A DNA stretch of 64,000 nucleotides from Solimonas thermocellulolyticum (GTDB taxonomy: Bacteria > Pseudomonadota > Gammaproteobacteria > Nevskiales > Nevskiaceae): positions 15,591 to 79,590 of the forward strand of contig NZ_JBEPIJ010000015.1 in assembly GCF_040327995.1 (NCBI RefSeq). Direction: 5' to 3'. The notes beneath the pieces were generated by a model, which saw only the letters and a program-made list of their open reading frames with translations, did no database searches and was not told where the DNA came from. Shown here in pieces: positions 1 through 9,544 of the stretch; position 1 is the first letter of the stretch; each line of letters starts with the position of its first letter. Made by a program: the position numbers and the translations under genes.

Positions 1-179
1 GACAGGCACACCATCACCCGATCGCCGTCGACGATCATGTTGTAGTCCATGATCGCCTGGCCGACCTGTCGGCGCAGGCGCTTGGCCAGCTTGTTGGACT
101 CGACGCGCGCGCGCGCGCCGCTGCTGCGCGGCGCGCGCGGCAACCCATGAATCGGCACTTCGACAGCGGAGACGGACAT
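1..179 (-). CDS. ttcA: tRNA 2-thiocytidine synthetase TtcA, N-terminal fragment
   Basis: Only the first 59 codons lie in the window; the gene continues past the left edge. The fragment reads MSVSAVEVP..., then LAKRLRRQVGQAI, then DYNMIVDGDRVMVCL. The last part is the conserved lead-in to the PP-loop (SGGKDS) of TtcA, the Fe-S enzyme that thiolates cytidine 32 of tRNA in the cytoplasm. The PP-loop and the cluster-binding cysteines are outside the window. The ATG at 177-179 is the only start that precedes the conserved block. The Arg/Ala-rich stretch after residue 15 is a variable N-terminal extension. Confidence 0.85.
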   Translation of the reverse strand, partial: MSVSAVEVPIHGLPRAPRSSGARARVESNKLAKRLRRQVGQAIMDYNMIVDGDRVMVCL

Positions 180-261
180 CGGCAACGACCGGTGAGACGA
201 CGGCCGGCATTTTCGCATGACTGCCAACAGCGACCGAGCCTTGCGCGAGTCCGCGGCGCAC

Positions 262-1731
262 TCAGCCGTCATCGCCAACGTTCTGCAACAGCCGCACGTA
301 GAAGCGCACCATGTCGGCGTAGGCGCCGATGCCGATGCGCTCGTCCGTGCCATGGATGCGCGCGCCGTCGGCGAGCGTGTAAACGAAGGGCGAGAAGTAA
401 TAGGCCTGATCGCGCAGGTCGGTGTAGTGACGGTTGTCGGTCGTCGCCAGGATGATGCCGCTCAACACCAGGGCTTCGGGGAAGACCTCGTTGACCGTGC
501 GCGCGATCAGCGCGAACTCCGGCGCATCGGGATCGGACGGCGGCGGCGCCTCGTTGCCGAAACCCGCCTCGACCGACAGCTCGATCCGTTCATCTGCGAT
601 CACGCTGCGCACATGCGCCTGCACGTCGGCGATCGACGTGCCCGGCAGCAGACGGTAGTTGACCAGTGCGTAGGCCTCGGTGGGAATGACGTTGTCCTTG
701 ACGCCGGCGTGCACCAGCGTGAACGCCTGCGTCGTGCGCGTCAGCGCCGCGGTCACCGGGCTGCGTCCCAGCTGGCGCAGCAGCAGCGGTGACAGCAGTT
801 CGCGGTTGGCGATCGCAAGGCGCGCGCCGAACGGCAGCTCCGGCGCAAGGCGCACGAGCATGGCTTCGACCGGCGGCGTCAGCCGCGGAGGCGGCGGGCG
901 CGCCGCCAGCCGCTCGATCGCCTGCGCGAGCCGCACGATGGCACTGTCCTCGGGCGGCATCGACGAATGCCCGCCCGGTGCGCGCGCCGTCAGGCGCAAG
1001 CTCACATAGCCCTTCTCGCCGGCCATGATCGCCGCGACCGGCTTGTCGATGCCGGGCACAACACCGCGGGTGATCGCGCTGCCCTCGTCGAGCGTGAACG
1101 CGAGCCGCACACCGCGATCGCGCAGCGTCTGGGCGATGCGCGCGGCGCCGTTCGCGCCGCCGATCTCCTCGTCGTGCCCGTAGGCGAAATAGATCGAGCG
1201 CGCCGGCGTGTAGCCCTGCGCCAGCAGGCGCTCCACGGCCTCGAGCTGCGCCAACAGGCTCGATTTGTCGTCGAGCGCGCCGCGGCCCCAGACGTAGCCG
1301 TCGGCGACGACGCCGGCGAAGGCCGGATGGGTCCAGCGCGTCTCGCTGCCGGGCTCGACCGGCACCACATCCATGTGCGCCGCGAGCAGCGCCGGCTTGG
1401 CGGCATCCCCCTCGCCGCGCCAATGCAGCAGCAGGCTCCACGCACCGATGCGCTCGACATCGAGCCGCGCGAACGTCCGCGGAAAACGCTGCGCGAGCAG
1501 CGCGTGGAATGCGGCGAACTCTGCATCGTCGATCGGCGCGTCCTGCGCGTGCGAGATCGTGCGGATGCGCAGCGCCTGCGCGAGTCCGTCCGCGAGCGCC
1601 ACCTCGTCCAGCGGCAGACGCTCGACGGCGCTGGCCAGTGGCGGCTGTGGACGCAGCGCCAGCGTGCGCAAGACCATGCCGGCGCCCACAAACACGGCGA
1701 TGGCGAGCAGGATCACGATCGGTCGGTACAT
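262..1731 (-). CDS. Membrane-anchored M20-family metallopeptidase (carboxypeptidase S/PM20D1-like)
   Basis: A 489-residue protein with an N-terminal hydrophobic segment (about residues 5-25), so probably periplasmic and membrane-anchored or secreted. It carries the M20 dinuclear zinc signatures: AAHMDVVP (His and catalytic Asp, about 118-125), GRGALDDKS (bridging Asp, about 150), GHDEEIGG (catalytic Glu pair, about 185) and the dimerisation-domain motif APGGHSSMPP. The length fits the long CPS1/PM20D1 branch rather than the roughly 375-residue DapE/ArgE branch. That branch hydrolyses N-acyl amino acids or peptides; the substrate here cannot be told. It is a single gene between ttcA and an efflux operon on the same strand, with no evident operon partner. 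Confidence 0.85.
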   Translation of the reverse strand: MYRPIVILLAIAVFVGAGMVLRTLALRPQPPLASAVERLPLDEVALADGLAQALRIRTISHAQDAPIDDAEFAAFHALLAQRFPRTFARLDVERIGAWSLLLHWRGEGDAAKPALLAAHMDVVPVEPGSETRWTHPAFAGVVADGYVWGRGALDDKSSLLAQLEAVERLLAQGYTPARSIYFAYGHDEEIGGANGAARIAQTLRDRGVRLAFTLDEGSAITRGVVPGIDKPVAAIMAGEKGYVSLRLTARAPGGHSSMPPEDSAIVRLAQAIERLAARPPPPRLTPPVEAMLVRLAPELPFGARLAIANRELLSPLLLRQLGRSPVTAALTRTTQAFTLVHAGVKDNVIPTEAYALVNYRLLPGTSIADVQAHVRSVIADERIELSVEAGFGNEAPPPSDPDAPEFALIARTVNEVFPEALVLSGIILATTDNRHYTDLRDQAYYFSPFVYTLADGARIHGTDERIGIGAYADMVRFYVRLLQNVGDDG

Positions 1732-1775
1732 GGCGCTAGCCTAGCCCGAAACCGCGCGGCCAAAAGCGGTGTGAA

Positions 1776-4700
1776 TCACGACCTCGGCAAGGGCTCAGGC
1801 ATCGGCCACCACTGGCGCGCGCGATGCAGCACGCGCCGCGCCCAGTGCCCGAGGTCTTCGAGGGCGAGGTAGATCGTCGGCAGGACCAGCAGGGAGACGC
1901 CGGTCGCGAACAGCAGTCCGCCGATGATGGCGCGGGCCATCGGGTAATAAGCCGGCCCCTCGCCGCCGACGGCGGTGTCGCCCAGTGCCAGCGGCACCAT
2001 GCCGAGCACGGTGGTCGCCGCGGTCATCAGGATCGGCCGCAGGCGGTCGCGCGACCCCTGCACGACCGCGGCCTGACGTTCGAGCCCGGCGGCGCGCAGA
2101 CGGTTGACGTGGTCGACGAGCACGATGCCGTTGTTCACGACGATGCCCATCAGCACCAGCATGCCGATCATCGCCATGAACGAGAAATCGGTGCCGGTGC
2201 AAAGGAAGAACCAGTAGACACCGACGAAGGAGAACAGGATGCCGGTGATGATCGCGCTCGGCGCCAGCACCGACTCGAACAGCACGGCCATGACGATGTA
2301 GATACAGGCGATCGCAAGCAGCATGTTCTGCATCATCGTCTGCATGCTCTCCTCTTCTTCGCTGAATGCGCGGCCGAAGCCCCAGCTATAGCCGGGAGGC
2401 AGTTGCACGCCCGCGAGCGTCTGGCCGATGCGCTCGCGCGCATCCTCGGAGGTCACGCCTTCGGCGGTGCCGAACGCGATCGACAGCGCGCTCAGACGAT
2501 CCTCGCGCCGGATCGTGCCGGGCACATCACCGATCGACAGCTCGGCGAGCGTCGACAGGCTCACGCGCGTGCCTTCGGGCGTGATGATCGGCAGCGAGCG
2601 CAGCGCATCGAGGTCGAGCCGGTCCTGCAGGCGGAACACCAGCACCAGATCGACTTCGCCGGTCGAGGTCCGGTACGGTCGCAGCGGCACGCCACGCATC
2701 GCACCGGCGACGACATCGGCGACCTGCTGGCTCGACAGGCCGTAGAGTCGCGCCTTGTCGCGGTCGACGCGCACGCGCACCTCCCAGTCCTCTGCCGAGG
2801 TCGTAAGGCGCACGTCGGTCAGGCCCGGAACGCCGCGGACGATGCGTTCGACTTCGAGCGCCACTTCGCGCAGACGCTCGCTCGATTCGCCGAAGACCTG
2901 CACCGACAGTTTCTCGCCGGATCCCTGGCGGTTCTGCTCGAAGCTCGGCTCGCCGATCGCGATCTTCGGCAGCCCTTCGCGGATCGCCGCCATGATCGCT
3001 TCCGGGTTCTGCCGGCGCTGCGCCTTGTCGACCAGCAGGATCGTGGTCTCGGCACGGCCGATGTCGAAGTACGAGTACACCGACTCGATCTCGAAGCGCG
3101 CCCGGTTCGCGAGCAGATAGCGCTCGATGGTGGCGACGGACTCCTCGACCTTGGACAGGCGGTAGACGCCGTTGACGTTGTACGTCAGGAACAGGCGCTT
3201 GCTGCGGTCCTGCGGAAACATGTCCATCTTCACCAGACTCGCCGGCACGGCGACGCTCACCAGCACCAGCACGATGAAGACGCCGGTCTTGCCCGGATGG
3301 CGCAGCGTCCAGGCAAGCACCTGCGCGTATCGGTCGGCGAGCGCCTCGATCCAGCGCACGCGTTCGCCGCCGCCCAGCGCGATGCGCGTGGTCAGTTGCG
3401 GAATCAGCGTCAACGCGATCAGCAGCGACGCCAGCAGCGCGACCGAGATCGTCGTGGCGACGTGGGAGAGATAAACCGTGATTTCGTTCTGGTCGCCGAA
3501 CAGGTTGGGGAGGAACACGATCGCGGTGGTCAGCGTGCCCATCGCAACCGCCAAGCCCACCCCGCGGACGCCCTTTAGCGTGGCGCTGCGCGCATCGCGT
3601 CCTTCGCTGCGTGCCTTGAAGATCGACTCGGTGACGACCACGGCGTTGTCGACCAGCATGCCGATCGACAGCATCAAACCCATCAGGCTGAGGATGTTCA
3701 GCGAGATGTCGAGAAAAAACATCGCGCCCAGCGTGATCAGCAGCGACAGCGGCGCCGCACTGGTGACGATCAGCGTCATGCGCCAGTCGCGCAAGAACAG
3801 ATACAGCACGGCGATCGACAGCAGGGCGCCGAACGAACCTGCCTGCAGCAGATCGTCGAGCGAGCTGCGCACGTTGTCGGCGGTGTTTTCCATGATGTAT
3901 AGGTTCACGCCGGCCATTTCGGGCAGACGCCGTATGTCCTCGATTTCGGCGAGTACGCGGTCGGCCACGTCGACGAGATTGGCGCCGGTCTCCTTGAACA
4001 CGTCGAGGCCGATCGAATAGCTGCCGTTGAGGTGCCGACCGTAGGTGCGCACCGGTTCGGCGTAACGCACCTCGGCGATGTCGCCCAGGCGCAGGCCGCG
4101 CGGGTCGATCACCATCGCGCGGAGCTGCTCGATCGACGTGAAGCGCCCTTCGGGCTTGACGTACCAGCGCCGCCCGCCCTCGACCAGATGCCCGGCAGTC
4201 TGCGAGAAGTTCGCGCGCTGCAGGGTTTCGGCCAGCGCGCGCAGGTCGACACCGTGCGCGGCGACGCGATCGGCGGCGAGTTCGATGCGCACTTCTTTGG
4301 GATCGACGCCGTACAAATCGACGCGTGAGACACCGGGCAGCCGCTCGATGCGCCGCTTGAGCACACGTTCGAGCATGTCGTAGGCGTTCGACAGATCGCG
4401 CTGCGCCGAGACGCGCAGCATCAGCACCGGGATGCTGCCGGCCTCGAACTTCTGGATCTGGACGCGCTCGATGTCACGCGGCAGTTCGTCTGCAATGGCC
4501 TCGATCCGGTCGCGCGCCTCGACACCCTTGATCGCCAGATCCTGACCCCAGTCGAACAGGATGAAGATGCCGGCACCGCTGTCCGACGACTCCGAGTTCA
4601 TGCGCTGGATGCCGGACAGCGTCGCCAGCGCCTCCTCGACCGGGCGCGTGATGCGGCGCTCGACTTCCTCCGGCGTCGAATTGCGATAAGGGATCTGCAC

Positions 4701-4835
4701 GAAGATGCCGGGGAATTCGATGTCCGGCAGGAACTCCAGCGGCAGGCGCTGGCCGCCGATCGTGCCGATCACGCTCATGCAGACGAAGAACATCACCACG
4801 GTGACCGGCCGCCGCAGCGAAAGCTCGGTGAGCAT
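1776..4835 (-). CDS. RND efflux permease (second permease of the operon)
   Basis: About 1019 residues of AcrB-type RND inner-membrane transporter. It has an N-terminal TM1 (LSLRRPVTVVMFF), two large periplasmic porter loops and two blocks of TM helices (about 335-540 and 865-1010). TM4 reads GMLVDNAVVVTES, so only the first of the two classical proton-relay aspartates is present; the partner permease keeps both. The ATG at 4833-4835 overlaps the upstream stop by one base (TGATG). A GTG one codon earlier (4838) is an alternative start. It is the last gene of an adaptor-permease-permease operon, so both permeases may work in one heteromeric pump like MdtBC. No outer-membrane TolC-type gene lies alongside. 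Substrate unknown. Confidence 0.9.
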   Translation of the reverse strand: MLTELSLRRPVTVVMFFVCMSVIGTIGGQRLPLEFLPDIEFPGIFVQIPYRNSTPEEVERRITRPVEEALATLSGIQRMNSESSDSGAGIFILFDWGQDLAIKGVEARDRIEAIADELPRDIERVQIQKFEAGSIPVLMLRVSAQRDLSNAYDMLERVLKRRIERLPGVSRVDLYGVDPKEVRIELAADRVAAHGVDLRALAETLQRANFSQTAGHLVEGGRRWYVKPEGRFTSIEQLRAMVIDPRGLRLGDIAEVRYAEPVRTYGRHLNGSYSIGLDVFKETGANLVDVADRVLAEIEDIRRLPEMAGVNLYIMENTADNVRSSLDDLLQAGSFGALLSIAVLYLFLRDWRMTLIVTSAAPLSLLITLGAMFFLDISLNILSLMGLMLSIGMLVDNAVVVTESIFKARSEGRDARSATLKGVRGVGLAVAMGTLTTAIVFLPNLFGDQNEITVYLSHVATTISVALLASLLIALTLIPQLTTRIALGGGERVRWIEALADRYAQVLAWTLRHPGKTGVFIVLVLVSVAVPASLVKMDMFPQDRSKRLFLTYNVNGVYRLSKVEESVATIERYLLANRARFEIESVYSYFDIGRAETTILLVDKAQRRQNPEAIMAAIREGLPKIAIGEPSFEQNRQGSGEKLSVQVFGESSERLREVALEVERIVRGVPGLTDVRLTTSAEDWEVRVRVDRDKARLYGLSSQQVADVVAGAMRGVPLRPYRTSTGEVDLVLVFRLQDRLDLDALRSLPIITPEGTRVSLSTLAELSIGDVPGTIRREDRLSALSIAFGTAEGVTSEDARERIGQTLAGVQLPPGYSWGFGRAFSEEEESMQTMMQNMLLAIACIYIVMAVLFESVLAPSAIITGILFSFVGVYWFFLCTGTDFSFMAMIGMLVLMGIVVNNGIVLVDHVNRLRAAGLERQAAVVQGSRDRLRPILMTAATTVLGMVPLALGDTAVGGEGPAYYPMARAIIGGLLFATGVSLLVLPTIYLALEDLGHWARRVLHRARQWWPMPEPLPRS

Positions 4836-7800
4836 CACGGCGCCGGCTCCGGCTCGGCCGCGGCCAGCGGCGTGGCGTCGCGCTGCACCAGCGAGTAGAC
4901 CACCGGGATCACCACCAGCGTCAGCAAAGTCGAGACCAGCAGACCGCCGATGACGGTGATCGCCATCGGCTGGCGCACCTCGGCGCCTTCGGCGCCCGAG
5001 AGCGCCATCGGCAAAAGGCCGAGCACCGTGGTCAGCGTCGTCATCACGATCGGGCGCAGGCGCATGCGCCCGGCTTCGAGCATCGCCGGCCGCAACGCCT
5101 GTCCGGCCGCGCGCAGCTGGTTGACCAGATCGATCAGCACGATGCCGTTTTTCACGACGATGCCGGCGAGCACGATCATGCCGATCAGCGCGACGACGTT
5201 GATCACCGAGCCGGTGAGATACAGCGCGAAGATCGCGCCGATGCCGGCGAGCGGAATCGTGAACAGGATGACGAAGGGGTGGAGCAGCGACTCGAACTGC
5301 GAGGCCATCACCAGATAGACCAGGAACACCGCCAGCGCGAGCGCCAGCGTCAGCGAGCGGAACGACACTTCCATCTCCTCGCTCTGTCCGGCGATGCGCG
5401 CCGACAGGCCGGACGGCAGCGCGATGTCGTCGAGCATGGATTCGATCTCGGCGATGCCTTCGCCAAGATCGCCGTAGGCGAGATTGGCAAAGACGACGAT
5501 CACGCGCTGCTGATCGACGCGGCGGATCTCGCTCGGCCCCGAGCGAAGCCGGACCTCGGCGATCGAGGACAGGCGGATCGGCTGCGGGCTGTCCGGATTG
5601 ACGATCAGATTGCGGATGTCGTCGATGCTCGCACGCTGATCCTCGGCGCCGCGCACCAGCACATCGATCTCGCGATCGCCGATGCGATAGCGCGTGGCGA
5701 CGCTGCCGCGCACGATGGCGGCGACACGCGCGGCCAGCACTGCGGTGTCGAGACCGAGCCGCGCCGCGCGCTCCTGGTCGAACAGCACCTGGATTTCCGG
5801 ATGACCGGGCTTGAGGGTGGTCTCGACCTCGGTGAAGCGGCTCGATGCGATCAGGCGGCGCCGCAGCGTCTCCGAGATGCGTTCGAGTTGCGCCAGATCG
5901 TGGCCGGCGATCTCGACCTCCAGCGGCGTCTTGAGCGTGAACAGGGCCGGACGCGCGTAGCGGTAGCTGACGCCGGGCAGCACATCGAGATGCCGCGACA
6001 GCGCATCGCGCAACGCCTCTTCGCGGGCGAAGGCCTGCGGCTCGATGACGACGTTGTAAGTGCCGAAGTTCTCACCACCGGTTTGCGGATTCGCATCCAG
6101 ACGATTGCCGGTGCCGGCGACGGTGTAGCTGGCGGCAACGCTCTCGCGCGCCAGCTCGCTGCTGCTGAACTGGCGCGCCACGTCCTGCAACAGCGCGTCG
6201 GTGCGTTCGAGCGGCGTGCCCGGCGGCATCTGGATCTCGGCGCGGAACTCGCCCTGGTTGAACGGCGGAATCAGCTCGACGCCGATGCGCGACAGCGTCA
6301 GCAGCGCGAGCACGAACAGAGCGCCCGCGGCGGCGAGCACCGGCAGGCGATGGTCGAGCGCCCAGCCGAGCAGCGCCGCGTAGCGCCGCTCCAAGGCAGC
6401 AAAGCCGCGCTGCCAGATGCCGGCGAGCGGGCGCAGCACGGCGCCGAGCAGCAGCCCGGCGAGACGGAAAACCTGCACGAACGGCCACAGCAGCAGTGCC
6501 GGCAGCGTCTCGAAAGCGGCGTAGCGCGTCCGCGACAGCCATTCGCGGACACGGCCGCGCTCGCGCACCACCGGCGCCGCCGGCGCGAGCGGCTGCACGC
6601 GCGCGGCGCGCGAGGCCATCATCGGAATCAGCGTCAGCGACACGATCAGCGAGAAGTTCAGCGCGCAGGTGACGACCAGCGCCTGGTCGGCGAAGAGCTG
6701 TCCGGCGATGCCCTCGACGAACACCATCGGGAAGAACACGGCGACACTGGTCAGCGTCGATGCGGTCACCGCGCCGGCGACGCGACGGGTGCCGCTGACC
6801 GCGGCGTCGCGCAGTGGCAGGCCGTGCTCGCGTTGGCGGTGGATACTTTCGAGCACGACGATGGCGTCGTCGACCAGCATGCCGATCGCCAGCGCGATGC
6901 CGCCGAGCGACATGATGTTCAGCGACAGGCCGGCGCCGTACATCACGTTGAAGGTCGCGATCACCGAGATCGGAATCGCCACCGCGACGATCATCGTCGT
7001 CCAGGCATTGCGCAGGAAAAGATAGAGCACGAGGATCGCGAGCAGGCCGCCCTCGATCGCCGCGTAGATCACCTCGTCGACGGCCTGGCGGATGAATACC
7101 GACTGGTCGTAGAGCGGCCTCATCTCGACATCGGCCGGCAACTGCTTGCCGAGTGCCTCGACGCGCGACTTGATGCGATCGACGATGGCGACGGTGTTGC
7201 CGTCGCCCTCCTTGAACATCGAGATCTCGACCGCCTCGGAGCCGTCGACGCGGATGATCGACTCGCGCTCCTTGAAGCCGGCGCGCACCTCGGCGACGTC
7301 ACGCAGATAGATCGGCCGGTCGCTGCGCGTCACCAGGATGGTCTCGCGCATCTCGTCGAGCGTGCGGAACGGATTGAGCGTGCGCACCAGGTAGCTCGAC
7401 GCGCCCTGCTCGACGCGGCCGCCGGAGATGTTGGCGTTCTCGGCCGCCAGGCGCTGCTCGACCTGTTCCAGCGTGAGCTGAAACTGCGCGAGCTTGCCCA
7501 GATCGACCAGCACCTGGACCTCGTCTTCGAGACCGCCGGCGATCTTCACCGCGGCGACGCCGTCGACGCCTTCGAGCGGCTTTTGCACCAGATCCTCGGC
7601 GATGCGGCGCAGTCGTTTGAGCGCCGCTTCGTCGGCGACCGGCGCAGAGCCGCCCTGATCGACCTTGAGCGCGAGCCCGTAGCGCATCACCGGGTCCTGG
7701 CTCGGATCGAAGCGCAGCACGATCGGCCGCTGCGCTTGCCGGGGCAGCTCCAATGCGTCGAGCTTCTCGCGCACGTCGAGCACGGCAAAGTCCATTGCCG

Positions 7801-8095
7801 TGCCCCAGTTGAAGTCGAGCGTGACGTCGCTGCGCTCGGCCATCGAGGTCGAGCGCACCTGGCGCACGTTGCGGATGATGCCGACCGCTTCCTCGATCGG
7901 CTTGGACAGCAGCGTCTCGACCTCCTCGGGCGCCGCGCCGGGGAGTTCGGTGCGGATGGTCAGCGTCGGGTAGGACAGGTCCGGCAGCAGCGTCAGCTCC
8001 AGCCGCGACTGCGACACCATGCCGAACAGCAGCACGGCGAAGGTGAGCATGCTGATCGCGACCGGACGCCGCGTGCAGAACTCGATCCATTTCAT
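4835..8095 (-). CDS. RND efflux permease (first permease of the operon)
   Basis: A 1086-residue AcrB-like RND transporter starting MKWIEFCTRRPVAISM. It has the usual two-repeat layout: TM1, porter domain, TM2-6, a second porter domain after an extended cytoplasmic linker (about 505-570, rich in Arg, Pro and Leu), then TM8-12. TM4 reads GMLVDDAIVVLES, retaining both Asp residues of the proton relay. It starts 32 bases after the adaptor gene stop, and its own stop overlaps the next permease start, so the three genes should be co-translated. Tandem non-identical permeases suggest a heterotrimer as in MdtBC, or two pumps sharing one adaptor. Proton-driven export from the inner membrane is inferred from family membership. 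Confidence 0.92.
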   Translation of the reverse strand: MKWIEFCTRRPVAISMLTFAVLLFGMVSQSRLELTLLPDLSYPTLTIRTELPGAAPEEVETLLSKPIEEAVGIIRNVRQVRSTSMAERSDVTLDFNWGTAMDFAVLDVREKLDALELPRQAQRPIVLRFDPSQDPVMRYGLALKVDQGGSAPVADEAALKRLRRIAEDLVQKPLEGVDGVAAVKIAGGLEDEVQVLVDLGKLAQFQLTLEQVEQRLAAENANISGGRVEQGASSYLVRTLNPFRTLDEMRETILVTRSDRPIYLRDVAEVRAGFKERESIIRVDGSEAVEISMFKEGDGNTVAIVDRIKSRVEALGKQLPADVEMRPLYDQSVFIRQAVDEVIYAAIEGGLLAILVLYLFLRNAWTTMIVAVAIPISVIATFNVMYGAGLSLNIMSLGGIALAIGMLVDDAIVVLESIHRQREHGLPLRDAAVSGTRRVAGAVTASTLTSVAVFFPMVFVEGIAGQLFADQALVVTCALNFSLIVSLTLIPMMASRAARVQPLAPAAPVVRERGRVREWLSRTRYAAFETLPALLLWPFVQVFRLAGLLLGAVLRPLAGIWQRGFAALERRYAALLGWALDHRLPVLAAAGALFVLALLTLSRIGVELIPPFNQGEFRAEIQMPPGTPLERTDALLQDVARQFSSSELARESVAASYTVAGTGNRLDANPQTGGENFGTYNVVIEPQAFAREEALRDALSRHLDVLPGVSYRYARPALFTLKTPLEVEIAGHDLAQLERISETLRRRLIASSRFTEVETTLKPGHPEIQVLFDQERAARLGLDTAVLAARVAAIVRGSVATRYRIGDREIDVLVRGAEDQRASIDDIRNLIVNPDSPQPIRLSSIAEVRLRSGPSEIRRVDQQRVIVVFANLAYGDLGEGIAEIESMLDDIALPSGLSARIAGQSEEMEVSFRSLTLALALAVFLVYLVMASQFESLLHPFVILFTIPLAGIGAIFALYLTGSVINVVALIGMIVLAGIVVKNGIVLIDLVNQLRAAGQALRPAMLEAGRMRLRPIVMTTLTTVLGLLPMALSGAEGAEVRQPMAITVIGGLLVSTLLTLVVIPVVYSLVQRDATPLAAAEPEPAP

Positions 8096-8127
8096 GACCG
8101 CGCCCCCATGCTCACGCCCGAGCCCGG

Positions 8128-9213
8128 TCAGCTACGCGCGTCGGCGCCGGACGCGACCGCCGGGGCCGGCGCCAGCGCATTGACCACCTCCACCTCGCTG
8201 GCATCGCGCAGGCTGGTCTGGCCGGTGACGACCAGCTCTTCACCGGCCTTCAGGCCGTCGAGCACTTCATAGTGATCGGCGTCGCTGTAACCGACGCGGA
8301 TCGAGCGGCGGTGTGCACGCCCCTCGCTGACGACGAACACCGAGTGCTGTTCGTCCTCGGTGAGCACCGCGTCCTTGGGCACGAGCAGGGCGTTGGCGCG
8401 GCGGTCGTAGACGATCTCGACACGGCCGAACATGCCCGGGCGCAGCTCCGGCTGATCGGGCGCCATCGCCACCGTGACCTTGACCGTGCCGGTGGCGGCG
8501 TCGACCACTGGATTCACGCGCAAAATGCGGCCCTGGAAACGCTTGTCCGGCCAGGCGTCGACGACCAACGTCGCCGGCTGTCCGGGCGCGAGCTTGTGGA
8601 TGTCGCGCTCGGGCACGAAGATCTGCGCTTCGAGCCTGTCCATGCGCGTGATGCGAAACGCCGGGCTGCCGGCCTGGATCGTGTTGCCGACCTTGACGTG
8701 ACGCAGCGAGACCACGCCGTCGAACGGCGCCTTGATCTCGGCTTCCTGAAGCGCCAGGCGCGCCAGCTCAAAGCTGGCGCGCGCGCCGTCGAGCTCGTAC
8801 TTGGCGCGCTCGTAGACCTCGCGCGCGATCAGCTTGCGTGCATAGACCAACTCGTTGCGGCGGAAGTCCTGTTCGAGCTGATCCAGCGTCGCCTTGGCGC
8901 GTGCCAGCTCCAGTTCGAGCCGCTCGGTTTCGAGCTTCGCCAGCACCTGCCCGGCGCGCACGCGCTCGCCTTCCTCGACCAAAACCCGCTCGATCACCCC
9001 GCTCTGCTTGGCCGTCACCGTGGCCTCGTCCTCGGCTTGGAGGGTCGCCGTGCCGCGGTAGGCGGCTGCGATCGGCCCGGTCTGCACACGCACGGTTTCC
9101 ACCGGAATACGGGCCTGCTGTTCGGCCTTGTCCTTGCCGCGGGCGCTGCCGTCGCCGCATGCGCTCAGCGCGACCGCCGCCATCAGCGCCAGCGCGCCCA
9201 TCCGTACACTCAT
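8128..9213 (-). CDS. RND periplasmic adaptor lipoprotein (HlyD/AcrA family)
   Basis: A 361-residue membrane-fusion protein. The ATG at 9211-9213 is preferred because it gives a clean lipoprotein signal (MSVRMGALAL...LSAC, Cys about 22) and has a GGAG ribosome site about 8 bases upstream. A much longer upstream reading in frame has no such support. The domains follow the usual order: biotinyl-lipoyl half (EATVTAKQSGVIERVLVEEG), a coiled-coil alpha-hairpin rich in Leu/Glu/Arg (about 85-150), the second lipoyl half (KAPFDGVVSLRHVKVG), then beta-barrel and membrane-proximal domains (LVPKDAVL...GLKAGEELVVTG). It would link the two permeases downstream to an unlinked TolC-like channel. First gene of the operon. 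Confidence 0.92.
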   Translation of the reverse strand: MSVRMGALALMAAVALSACGDGSARGKDKAEQQARIPVETVRVQTGPIAAAYRGTATLQAEDEATVTAKQSGVIERVLVEEGERVRAGQVLAKLETERLELELARAKATLDQLEQDFRRNELVYARKLIAREVYERAKYELDGARASFELARLALQEAEIKAPFDGVVSLRHVKVGNTIQAGSPAFRITRMDRLEAQIFVPERDIHKLAPGQPATLVVDAWPDKRFQGRILRVNPVVDAATGTVKVTVAMAPDQPELRPGMFGRVEIVYDRRANALLVPKDAVLTEDEQHSVFVVSEGRAHRRSIRVGYSDADHYEVLDGLKAGEELVVTGQTSLRDASEVEVVNALAPAPAVASGADARS

Positions 9214-9544
9214 ACGTGAACTCCGTATCGACCCCGAGACGCCCAGCAAAGACCAAAACCCATGCCAGCCGGCCACATCGCGCAAGTCATTGATATTTCG
9301 CAACATGCCTGCCGATGACCGAGCACTTGGGTCGGGCCTGCGACGAGTCGCGCCATTTATTTGTACAACCAGCCAAGTATCGGCAAAGCCCGCCAGTTCT
9401 GCGTCGCGATGCGGGCGGCGAGCGTCCACGCAGCATCGGCCCACTGCACCCACTGCCAGCTTGGATGCCGGCGTCCTCGGAAGGTCGCCGGACGGCCGGC
9501 GCGGCGCATTTGCTAGCATGGCGGCCTTTGGACCGGAACACATC
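9214..9544. other. Gene-free divergent promoter region
   Basis: 331 bases between the efflux adaptor gene (leftward) and slyD (rightward). No convincing ORF lies here. An extended -10 element for slyD is visible at 9511-9519. On the left side an AT-rich patch around 9360-9370 contains the palindrome TTGTACAA and may hold the efflux-operon promoter. No riboswitch-like structure was recognised. Confidence 0.5.
9511..9519 (+). promoter_or_regulatory. Extended -10 promoter of the SlyD-like gene
   Basis: The sequence TGCTAGCAT is an extended -10 (TGn followed by TAGCAT). It predicts a start of transcription near 9526, 19 bases before the ATG at 9545. This placement argues against the in-frame ATG at 9519, which would lie upstream of the transcript start. 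Confidence 0.45.
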
